The notes beneath the pieces are model-generated. The model saw only the letters and a program-made list of their open reading frames with translations, was not told the DNA's origin and did no database searches. The position numbers and the translations under genes were made by a program. From Alphaproteobacteria bacterium (GTDB lineage: Bacteria > Pseudomonadota > Alphaproteobacteria > Micropepsales > Micropepsaceae), in the NCBI GenBank assembly GCA_947455695.1, contig CANGRN010000129.1, positions 1 to 5,525 on the forward strand: DNA of 5,525 bases. Reading direction: 5' to 3'. Below are positions 1 to 5,525 of the stretch, in pieces. Position 1 is the stretch's first letter; each line of letters opens with the position of its first letter.

Positions 1-120
1 CCCAGCGATGAGGCCATGGTGGAAATCGCCGGGCCCAGCGAAGTGACCCTGCACAGCAACCCGCCCAAGCTGGACACGCGGATCGCAGGTCCCGGCCGCA
101 TCCACAAGGCCGGCAGCTAG
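1..120 (+). CDS. C-terminal fragment of a probable GIN-domain (DUF2807-like) protein
   Basis: An open frame enters from the left edge and ends at TAG 118-120, giving the last 39 residues of a protein whose start lies outside the window. The visible tail contains two similar strands, VEIAGPSEV (fragment residues 7-15) and TRIAGPGRI (26-34), so IAGP recurs 19 residues apart. A G-x-G/G-P turn repeated at about this spacing before a short C-terminus recalls the right-handed beta-helix of the putative auto-transporter adhesin, head GIN domain family (DUF2807), whose proteins are usually exported. Family assignment is an inference from this short tail and could be wrong; any signal peptide would lie upstream. 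The gene runs in the same direction as the downstream dus gene, 38 bp away, so the two may share a transcript. That it is a real coding end is supported by G+C-rich third positions and an uninterrupted frame. Confidence 0.55.
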   Translation, partial: PSDEAMVEIAGPSEVTLHSNPPKLDTRIAGPGRIHKAGS

Positions 121-135
121 GCTCGACTTTGAAGC

Positions 136-159
136 TGGGCGGGCGTATTTCCCCGCCCA
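136..159 (+). promoter_or_regulatory. GC-rich hairpin abutting the dus start codon
   Basis: GGGCGGG at 137-143 is perfectly complementary to CCCGCCC at 152-158, with an 8-base loop (144-151, CGTATTTC). T136 and A159 can add an eighth pair that includes the first base of the ATG at 159. No Shine-Dalgarno-like sequence is free in front of that ATG, because the stem occupies the place where one would sit. No U-tract follows, so it is not a canonical intrinsic terminator for the upstream gene. It could lower or regulate dus translation, or stabilise a 3' end; the function is inferred. Confidence 0.45.
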
Positions 160-1181
160 TGCCCTCCAGCCTTCAGATCGGTGACGTCACGATACCCGGC
201 CGGGTGCTGACCGCGCCCATGACAGGCGTGTCCGACCTGCCGTTCCGGCGCATCGCGTCGGCCTGCGGCGCGCCCTATGTGGCGACCGAGATGGTGGCCT
301 GTGACAGCTTTGCGCGCGGCCGCCCCGATGTGGTGCGCCGCGCCGCCATCGGCGAAGGCTTGCCCCTGATGGTCATCCAGCTGGTTGGCCGTACCCCCGA
401 ATGGATCGCCAAGGGAGCGAAGCTGGCGGAAGAGGCCGGCGCCGACATCATCGACTTCAACATGGGGTGCCCGGCCAAGGAAGTGACCGGCGCACTGTCC
501 GGTTCGGCCCTGATGCGCGAACCCCAATTGGCGGCGCGCCTGATCGAGGCGGCGGTGAACGCCACCAGCCGTCCGGTCACCTTGAAGATGCGGCTGGGCT
601 GGGATGACAAGAATCGAAACGCCCCCGAGATCGCGGCAATGGCGCAGAGCCTGGGCGTGAAAGCCATTACCGTGCATGGCCGCACCCGCAACCAGTTCTA
701 TGGCGGCAAGGCCGACTGGCGCGCCGTGGCGCAGGTGAAGAAGGCCGTGTCCATTCCGGTGATCGTGAACGGCGACATCATCGATGCGGTATCGGCGCGC
801 GCCGCGCTGGCGCAGTCCGGCGCCGATGCGCTGATGATCGGGCGCGGCGCCTATGGGCGGCCCTGGATCGCCGCCGCGCTGGACAAAGCCCTGAATACAG
901 ATGGAACGGCCGTCGAGCCCGACATTGCCTCCCGATTGGGCATCGCGCTTGAACATTTCACAGACACGTTGCGCTTCTATGGTGATGCGCTGGGCCTGAA
1001 AGTCTTCCGCAAACATTTGGGCTGGTATGTTGAGCAGGCCTTATATCCGGCCGATCCCATCGACCGGCGGGCGACCAAGGCCCGCTTGTGTCAAATTGAC
1101 AACGTAAACGGCGTAGAATCGGCATTGGCCGCACTTTGGTCCAATTCCGCCCTTCCAATTCTCGCAGCCGCACATATGTAA
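159..1181 (+). CDS. dusB: tRNA-dihydrouridine synthase, DusB/NifR3 type
   Basis: This 340-residue protein is an FMN-dependent, NADPH-using cytosolic enzyme that reduces specific uridines to dihydrouridine in tRNA loops. An FMN-binding TIM barrel covers about residues 8-245, followed by a helical tRNA-binding domain. Visible motifs are APMTGVSDLPFR (about 19-30), the catalytic-loop NMGCPAKEV with the general-acid Cys104, LKMRLGW with Lys143, TVHGRTR with His173 and Arg175, VNGDI with Asn204, and the phosphate-binding MIGRG around 226-230. The NMGCPAK form and the length (E. coli DusB has 321 residues) favour DusB over DusA or DusC. I chose ATG 159 because the product then begins a few residues before the conserved IxxxxxxxxxLxAPM start; a TTG at 129 would add ten residues lacking family similarity. 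The gene is complete. In many alphaproteobacteria the homologue precedes ntrBC, but here it is followed by a terminator and an efflux operon. The last 90 bases are clearly less G+C-rich than the rest. Confidence 0.93.
   Translation: MPSSLQIGDVTIPGRVLTAPMTGVSDLPFRRIASACGAPYVATEMVACDSFARGRPDVVRRAAIGEGLPLMVIQLVGRTPEWIAKGAKLAEEAGADIIDFNMGCPAKEVTGALSGSALMREPQLAARLIEAAVNATSRPVTLKMRLGWDDKNRNAPEIAAMAQSLGVKAITVHGRTRNQFYGGKADWRAVAQVKKAVSIPVIVNGDIIDAVSARAALAQSGADALMIGRGAYGRPWIAAALDKALNTDGTAVEPDIASRLGIALEHFTDTLRFYGDALGLKVFRKHLGWYVEQALYPADPIDRRATKARLCQIDNVNGVESALAALWSNSALPILAAAHM
1089..1101. promoter_or_regulatory. Candidate operator-like dyad inside the dus 3' end
   Basis: TGTCAA (1089-1094) and TTGACA (1096-1101) form a perfect 6-bp inverted repeat around a single A. 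It lies in dus codons for the segment CQIDN, in a stretch where G+C falls to about half. The right arm equals the sigma-70 -35 consensus, but no acceptable -10 lies 16-18 bp away. It sits about 190 bp before the adaptor start and upstream of the terminator. A regulator site is only a possibility; chance within coding sequence is the main alternative. Confidence 0.2.
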
Positions 1182-1220
1182 GGGCCCCGGCGGTCATCGC
1201 CGCCATCGGGGACCTTTTTT
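1181..1220 (+). terminator. Rho-independent terminator after dus
   Basis: The sequence immediately after the dus stop codon folds into a long G+C-rich stem. AGG 1181-1183 pairs with CCT 1213-1215 and CCCCG 1185-1189 pairs with CGGGG 1207-1211, with one G/A mismatch (1184/1212). An upper stem pairs GCGG 1190-1193 with CCGC 1200-1203, leaving ATC-side bases 1204-1206 bulged and a six-base loop. Six Ts follow at 1215-1220. The stem begins on the last base of the TAA. This should end dus transcription and separate it from the efflux operon. Confidence 0.88.
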
Positions 1221-1287
1221 GTCTTGGGATGTCTGGGACGGCCTTGGCCGAACGTCATCCTGATCCGTGATTTTTTCGGGGGTATTG
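1221..1287 (+). promoter_or_regulatory. Leader/promoter region of the efflux operon
   Basis: These 67 bases lie between the T-tract of the dus terminator and the adaptor ATG, so unless the terminator is leaky they must hold the operon promoter and 5' leader. I could not identify a convincing -35/-10 pair: TTGGGA (1224-1229) and TTGGCC (1244-1249) resemble -35 elements, but neither has a good -10 at 16-18 bp. A small dyad, CGGCC-TT-GGCCG (1239-1250), is the only symmetric element seen. A second T-run occupies 1271-1276. The location is inferred from context, not from a motif. Confidence 0.4.
1278..1282 (+). promoter_or_regulatory. Ribosome binding site selecting ATG 1288
   Basis: GGGGG at 1278-1282 ends five bases before ATG 1288 and is the only purine-rich Shine-Dalgarno-like run nearby. 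The frame could also open at GTG 1267, but that codon has no such run before it and would add seven residues in front of a signal peptide that is already complete. The site therefore supports ATG 1288 as the adaptor start. Confidence 0.6.
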
Positions 1288-2412
1288 ATGTCGCGCCGCT
1301 TTTTGCCATCGCTGACCATTGGCATGGCCACACTTCTCGTTCTGGCCGGTTGCGGCCGTCCTCCGCAGCAGCAGATGCCCCCGCCCGCCGTGGGCTTCGT
1401 CACCATCGCCGAACAGCCGATTGCGCTGACCGTCGAGCTGCCGGGCCGCACCCATCCCTTCGCCGTGTCCGAGATCCGTCCCCAGATCAACGGCATCGTG
1501 CTGAAGCGCCTGTTCGTGGAAGGCTCGACCGTCAAGGCAGGCCAGCCGCTCTACCAGATCGATCCGGCGCCCTACCGCGCCGTTTATGACAGCACGCTTG
1601 CGACCCTGGCTTCCACCAAGGTGAAGGCGGAGCGCTATCAGCGCCTGCTGTCGGAGAATGCCATCGCGCCGCAGGATGCCGACGATGCCCGCGCCGCCTA
1701 TCTCCAGGCCAAGGCCAATGCCGACAGCGCCCGCATCAACCTGAACTATACCCGCATCCTCTCGCCCATCACCGGGCGCATCGGCGCCTCCACCGTGACC
1801 GAGGGTGCGCTGGTGACGGCGCAGCAGGCCACCGCCCTGACCACCGTGTCGACGCTCGATCCCATCTATGTCGATGTGAACCAGTCCAGCGCCGAACTGG
1901 TGGCGCTGAAGCGTGCCATCCAGGAAGGCAATGCGAATTCGGGTGGCCCGCTGACGGCCGAAGTCTCGCTCAAGCTGGATGATGGCAGCGCCTATCCGCT
2001 GAAGGGCCGCCTGCAATTCACCGACGTCACGGTGGACCCCGCCACCGGCGCGGTGCAGCTGCGCGCCATCTTCCCCAATCCGGAAAACCTGCTGCTGCCG
2101 GGCCTGTATGTGCGCGCCACCATCAACCAGGGCGTGGACCCGCATGGCATACTGGTGCCGCAGAATGCCGTCGGCCACAACCAGAAGGGCGAGCCCACCG
2201 CCCTGGTGATCGACGACAAGAACATCGCGCGCCTGAAGGTGCTCAAGACCGGCCGCGCCGTCGGCAACCAGTGGCAGGTTCTGGAAGGCCTGAAAGCCGG
2301 CGACCGGCTGATCACCGAAGGCCTGGCCAAGGCAATGCCCGATGCGCCGGTCAATCCGCAGCCCGCGGGCGCCGCGCCCGCACCGCAGCCCAGCAACCCG
2401 GCGGCCCACTAA
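1288..2412 (+). CDS. RND efflux periplasmic adaptor (AcrA/MexA-type lipoprotein)
   Basis: This 374-residue protein is the membrane-fusion (HlyD/AcrA family) subunit that couples an RND pump to an outer-membrane channel. It starts MSRR, followed by a hydrophobic stretch and a lipobox VLAGC, so lipidation at Cys22 is expected; Gly at +2 resembles MexA. A proline/glutamine-rich linker (about 24-34) precedes the fold. The first barrel-sandwich (lipoyl) half spans about 60-95 (RPQINGIV, EGSTVKAGQ, QIDPAPY). An alpha-helical hairpin covers about 97-155, and the second lipoyl half begins at RILSPITGRIG (156-166). LDPIYVDVNQSSAEL and later segments form the beta-barrel and membrane-proximal domains, ending in a Pro/Ala-rich tail. 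The hairpin-tip RLS motif that contacts TolC-type channels reads Arg116, Leu120, Ala127, so the usual Ser is Ala. E. coli AcrA has 397 residues. The gene is complete and abuts the permease gene without a gap, indicating one operon. Specific substrate and AcrA-versus-MexA orthology cannot be decided here. Confidence 0.95.
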   Translation: MSRRFLPSLTIGMATLLVLAGCGRPPQQQMPPPAVGFVTIAEQPIALTVELPGRTHPFAVSEIRPQINGIVLKRLFVEGSTVKAGQPLYQIDPAPYRAVYDSTLATLASTKVKAERYQRLLSENAIAPQDADDARAAYLQAKANADSARINLNYTRILSPITGRIGASTVTEGALVTAQQATALTTVSTLDPIYVDVNQSSAELVALKRAIQEGNANSGGPLTAEVSLKLDDGSAYPLKGRLQFTDVTVDPATGAVQLRAIFPNPENLLLPGLYVRATINQGVDPHGILVPQNAVGHNQKGEPTALVIDDKNIARLKVLKTGRAVGNQWQVLEGLKAGDRLITEGLAKAMPDAPVNPQPAGAAPAPQPSNPAAH

Positions 2413-2415
2413 ATG
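2410..2415 (+). other. Adaptor/permease junction TAAATG
   Basis: The adaptor stop TAA (2410-2412) is followed directly by the permease ATG (2413-2415) in the same reading frame. No Shine-Dalgarno-like sequence lies in the preceding 20 bases, which are C-rich. Translation of the pump therefore probably depends on ribosomes terminating at the adaptor stop and reinitiating, which would keep the two subunits in proportion. The coupling is inferred from this geometry. Confidence 0.6.
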
Positions 2416-5400
2416 AATCTCTCGCGCTTTTTCGTTGATCGCCCGGTTTTCGCCTGGGTGCTTGCCGTGGTCATCATGCTGGCCGGCGGCATCGCCGCCT
2501 TCAGCTTGCCGATCGAACAGTATCCCGCCATCGCCCCGCCCTCGGTGGTGATCAACGCCGTCTATCCCGGCGCCGACTCCGAAAGCTTGCAGAACTCCGT
2601 CACCCAGGTGATCGAGCAGCAGCTGACCGGGCTGGACAATCTTCTGTATTTCTCGTCCCAGTCCAACGCCGACGGCACCGTGCTGATCACCGCCACCTTC
2701 GCGGCCGGCACCAATCCCGACATCGCCCAGGTTCAGGTGCAGAACAAGGTGCAGGCCGCCGTGCCGCTGCTGCCCACCGCCGTGCAGCAGCTGGGTGTCG
2801 TGGTCGCCAAGAACACGCCCAACTTCATCGTGGTAGTCGGCGTCTATGACGATACCGGCCGTTACACCAATGTCGATATTTCGGACTTCATCACGTCCAA
2901 GATGCAGGACCCGCTGAGCCGCGTGCCCGGCGTCGGTTCCACCCGCGTGTTCGGCGCCCAGTATGCCATGCGCATCTGGCTGGACCCGTTCAAGCTGCAC
3001 AATTTCAACCTGCAGCCGTCCGACGTCTATGCCGCCATCCAGACCCAGAACGTGCAGGTCTCGGCCGGCCAGATCGGCGCCCAGCCCGCCGTGCCGGGCG
3101 CGGCGATCAATGCCACTGTCACCGCCCAGTCGCGGCTGCAGACGCCCGAGCAGTTCCGCAACATCATCCTGAAGACCGCGCCGTCCGGCGCGGTGGTGCG
3201 CTTGGCCGATGTCGCACGCGTCGAACTGGGCGCGGAAACCTATGCCATCGCCAGCCTTTTCAACGGCTATCCCGCCGCCGGTATTCCCATCAACCTGGCG
3301 CCCGGCGCCAATGCGCTCAAGACCGTGGATGCGGTCAAGAAGAAGGCCGATGAGCTGAAGGCCTCGCTGCCGCCAGGCATGAAGCTGGTCTATCCGGTCG
3401 ACAACACCACCTTCATCCGCCTGTCGATCCATGACGTGATCGTGACCCTGATCGAAGCCATCGCCCTGGTGGTGCTGGTGATGTACATCTTCCTGCAGAA
3501 CTGGCGCGCCACCCTGATTCCGGCCATCGCCGTGCCGGTGGTGCTGCTGGGCACCTTCGGCGTGCTGGCGGTCGCGGGCTATTCCATCAACACATTGACC
3601 CTGTTCGCGCTGGTGCTGGTGATCGGCCTTCTGGTCGACGACGCCATCGTGGTGGTGGAAAATGTCGAGCGCATCATGCATGAGGAACGGCTGTCGCCCC
3701 GCGACGCCACCCTCAAAAGCATGAGCGAAATCACCGGCGCCCTGATCGGCATCGGCCTGGTGCTGACGGCGGTGTTCCTGCCCATGGCCTTCTTCGGCGG
3801 CTCCACCGGCATCATCTACCGCCAGTTCTCCATCACCATCGTCTCGGCCATGACCCTGTCGATCCTGGTCGCCCTGGTGCTGTCGCCGGCGCTCTGCGCC
3901 ACCCTGCTCAAGCCGGTGGAAGGCGAAGGCCATGTCAAGCATGGACGCTTCTTCACCTGGTTCAACCGCAATTTCGACGCCTTCCGCAACTGGTACCATG
4001 ACCGCGCCGAATGGTTCCTGAAGCACACCTGGACCACCATGATCGCCTTTGGCGGCATCGTGGCGCTGCTGGTGCTGTTGTTCATCCGCCTGCCCACCGG
4101 CTTCCTGCCCGACGAGGACCAGGGCTTCATCTTCAACCTGATCACCTTGCCCGCCGGCACCACCCAGCCCGCCACCCTGAAGGTGGCCAAGGGCGTGGCC
4201 GACTATTACCTGGACAAGGAAAAGGACAATGTCGACTTCGTGTTCGCCGTGGCCGGCTTCTCCTTTGCCGGTTCGGGCCAGAATACCGGCATGGCCTTCA
4301 CCCACCTGAAGGACTGGAGCGAGCGCAAGGGCGACAAGAACACGTCCGTCGCCATCTCGCGGCGCGCCTTCATGAATTTCTTCCCGAACAAGGACGCGCA
4401 GATTTTCCCGATCGTGCCGCCCTCGGTGCAGGAACTGGGCAATGCCACCGGCTTCGACCTGCAGCTGGAGGACCGGGGCAATATCGGCCATGCCGGCCTG
4501 ATCGCGGCCCGCAACCAGCTTCTGGGCCTGGCGGCGCGCGATCCGCTGCTGGCCCAGGTGCGGCCCAACAGCCTGGACGATACGCCCCAGCTTCATGTTG
4601 ATATCGACCAGGCCAAGGCGAGCGCGCTGGGCGTGTCGCTGGCCGACGTCAATTCGACCCTCAGCGCCGCCTGGGGTTCGACCTTCATCAACGACTTCAT
4701 CGACCGCGGCCGCGTCAAGCGCGTCTACATGCAGGGCGATGCGCCCTATCGCATGACCCCGCAGGACCTGGACCGCTGGTATGTGAGGAGCGCCAATGGC
4801 ACCATGGCGCCCTTCTCGTCCTTCGCCACCTCGCGCTGGACCATCGGACCGGCCTCGCTCACGCGCTACAACGGCCTTCCCGCCATCGAGCTGCAGGGCC
4901 AGGGCGCGCCCGGCGTCTCGACCGGTACGGCGCTGAACCGCATGCGCGAACTGGCGCAGCAGTTGCCCAAGGAAGTGGGCATCGAGGCGACCGGGCTGTC
5001 CTATCAGGAAGAAGCCAGCGGCAGCCAGGCGCCTGCCTTGTATGCCCTGTCCATTCTGGTGATCTATCTGTGCCTGGCGGCGCTGTATGAAAGCTGGGCG
5101 ATCCCGCTGTCGGTGATGCTGGTGATCCCGCTGGGCGTGGTGGGCGCGCTGGCGCTGACCTGGGCGCGCGGCCTGTTCAACGACATCTATTTCCAGGTCG
5201 GCCTGCTCACCACCATCGGCCTGTCCGCCAAGAACGCCATCCTGATCGTGGAGTTCGCGGTGGATGCGGAGAAGAAAGGCGCCAGCGCCTTCGACGCCGC
5301 CATGGAAGCGGCCCGGCTGCGGCTGCGCCCGATCCTGATGACCTCCATCGCCTTCATCGCCGGCGTCATGCCGCTGGCGCTGGCGCATGGCGCGGGCGCG

Positions 5401-5523
5401 GGATCCCAGAACGCCATCGGCACCGGCGTGGTGGGCGGCATGATCACCGCCACCGTGCTGGCGATCTTCTTCGTGCCGGTGTTCTTCCAGCTGGTGAATA
5501 CCAGGCTGCAGCACCACAAGTAG
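2413..5523 (+). CDS. RND multidrug efflux permease, HAE1 family (AcrB/MexB type)
   Basis: This 1036-residue inner-membrane protein is a proton-driven exporter that works as a trimer with the adaptor encoded just upstream and an outer-membrane channel. It resembles E. coli AcrB (1049 residues) along its whole length, lacking only the extended polar C-terminal tail. Twelve membrane segments fall in the usual pattern: TM1 at about 10-30, TM2-TM7 within about 340-560, and TM8-TM12 within about 875-1028, with two large periplasmic domains between. Proton-relay residues are all present: Asp409 and Asp410 in GLLVDDAIVVVENVER (TM4), Lys940 in GLSAKNAILIVEF (TM10), Arg970 and Thr977 (TM11). The distal-pocket phenylalanines corresponding to AcrB F136, F178, F610, F615, F617 and F628 are Phe138, 180, 611, 616, 618 and 629, which argues for hydrophobic drugs rather than metal ions. 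The switch loop reads GFSFAGSG where AcrB has GFGFAGRG. The actual substrates are unknown. The gene is complete; any outer-membrane channel gene would lie beyond the window. Confidence 0.97.
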   Translation: MNLSRFFVDRPVFAWVLAVVIMLAGGIAAFSLPIEQYPAIAPPSVVINAVYPGADSESLQNSVTQVIEQQLTGLDNLLYFSSQSNADGTVLITATFAAGTNPDIAQVQVQNKVQAAVPLLPTAVQQLGVVVAKNTPNFIVVVGVYDDTGRYTNVDISDFITSKMQDPLSRVPGVGSTRVFGAQYAMRIWLDPFKLHNFNLQPSDVYAAIQTQNVQVSAGQIGAQPAVPGAAINATVTAQSRLQTPEQFRNIILKTAPSGAVVRLADVARVELGAETYAIASLFNGYPAAGIPINLAPGANALKTVDAVKKKADELKASLPPGMKLVYPVDNTTFIRLSIHDVIVTLIEAIALVVLVMYIFLQNWRATLIPAIAVPVVLLGTFGVLAVAGYSINTLTLFALVLVIGLLVDDAIVVVENVERIMHEERLSPRDATLKSMSEITGALIGIGLVLTAVFLPMAFFGGSTGIIYRQFSITIVSAMTLSILVALVLSPALCATLLKPVEGEGHVKHGRFFTWFNRNFDAFRNWYHDRAEWFLKHTWTTMIAFGGIVALLVLLFIRLPTGFLPDEDQGFIFNLITLPAGTTQPATLKVAKGVADYYLDKEKDNVDFVFAVAGFSFAGSGQNTGMAFTHLKDWSERKGDKNTSVAISRRAFMNFFPNKDAQIFPIVPPSVQELGNATGFDLQLEDRGNIGHAGLIAARNQLLGLAARDPLLAQVRPNSLDDTPQLHVDIDQAKASALGVSLADVNSTLSAAWGSTFINDFIDRGRVKRVYMQGDAPYRMTPQDLDRWYVRSANGTMAPFSSFATSRWTIGPASLTRYNGLPAIELQGQGAPGVSTGTALNRMRELAQQLPKEVGIEATGLSYQEEASGSQAPALYALSILVIYLCLAALYESWAIPLSVMLVIPLGVVGALALTWARGLFNDIYFQVGLLTTIGLSAKNAILIVEFAVDAEKKGASAFDAAMEAARLRLRPILMTSIAFIAGVMPLALAHGAGAGSQNAIGTGVVGGMITATVLAIFFVPVFFQLVNTRLQHHK

Positions 5524-5525
5524 CC

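Noticed and set aside
129..158. TTG 129 as the start of dus
   Set aside because: The ten extra residues have no similarity to Dus N-termini, no ribosome binding site precedes TTG, and ATG 159 gives the normal family start.
181..190. Perfect 10-bp palindrome GTGACGTCAC near the start of dus
   Set aside because: It encodes the ordinary GDVT segment at the N-terminus, lies inside the coding region, and a single such palindrome is plausible by chance in G+C-rich DNA.
117..1016. A 299-codon minus-strand frame opposite dus
   Set aside because: It is the antisense shadow of dus, in register with its codons, with the same Gly/His/Arg-rich composition and no domain; the sense strand encodes a full set of Dus motifs.
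1096..1119. TTGACA (1096-1101) and TAGAAT (1114-1119) as a sigma-70 promoter in the dus 3' end
   Set aside because: The hexamers are near consensus but only 12 bp apart, too close for sigma-70, and any transcript would meet the terminator at 1181-1220.
1239..1250. CGGCC-TT-GGCCG dyad as a repressor operator for the pump
   Set aside because: Arms of only five G/C bases around two Ts are expected often at this base composition; without a mapped promoter it is not enough to call an operator.
1267..1287. GTG 1267 as the start of the adaptor
   Set aside because: The GGGGG ribosome-binding run lies between this GTG and ATG 1288, and the lipoprotein signal peptide from ATG 1288 has normal length.
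4011..4601. A 196-codon plus-strand frame inside the permease gene
   Set aside because: It lies wholly within the conserved permease in another frame, and its product is biased in Gly, Arg, Pro and His, typical of a shifted G+C-rich frame.
1255..5517. A 1420-codon open frame on the minus strand spanning both efflux genes
   Set aside because: It is exactly in register with the sense codons, its product is a low-complexity His/Gln/Gly/Asp/Arg-rich string with no recognisable domain, and it follows from the absence of TTA, CTA and TCA in the two conserved sense genes.

Overview
This 5.5 kb window is G+C-rich (roughly two thirds by eye) and looks like a chromosomal stretch of a proteobacterium, most likely an alphaproteobacterium. 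That placement rests on base composition, on the DusB/NifR3-like character of the tRNA-modification gene and on impression; no marker gene fixes the taxon. All recognisable genes lie on the + strand and fill nearly the whole window.

Layout: (1) positions 1-120 hold the last 39 codons of a protein truncated by the window edge, tentatively the end of a GIN/DUF2807-type secreted protein. (2) After a 38-base gap containing a perfect GC-rich hairpin that abuts the start codon, 159-1181 encodes a complete tRNA-dihydrouridine synthase of the DusB type. (3) A strong rho-independent terminator (1181-1220) follows the dus stop codon directly, leaving 67 bp (1221-1287) as the leader of the next operon. 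(4) 1288-2412 encodes a lipoprotein periplasmic adaptor of the AcrA/MexA type, and 2413-5523 encodes its AcrB/MexB-type RND (HAE1) inner-membrane pump. They meet as TAAATG, with no gap and in the same reading frame. The window ends two bases after the pump stop codon, so a following outer-membrane channel gene cannot be seen or excluded.

The two efflux genes form one functional unit. The permease uses the proton gradient to drive drug export from the periplasm and membrane, and the adaptor connects it to a TolC/OprM-type outer-membrane channel. The proton-relay residues and the phenylalanine cage of the distal drug pocket are present, so the pump should be active. No regulator gene (for example TetR or MarR) is visible between dus and the adaptor. 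The dus gene appears to be a housekeeping neighbour, separated from the pump by the terminator.

I see no sign of a novel system. The window is a conventional tRNA-modification gene next to a conventional tripartite efflux operon. The points that merit a second look are small: the hairpin at the dus start, an operator-like dyad in the AT-richer 3' end of dus, the very short pump leader, and substitutions in the adaptor tip motif and in the pump switch loop.
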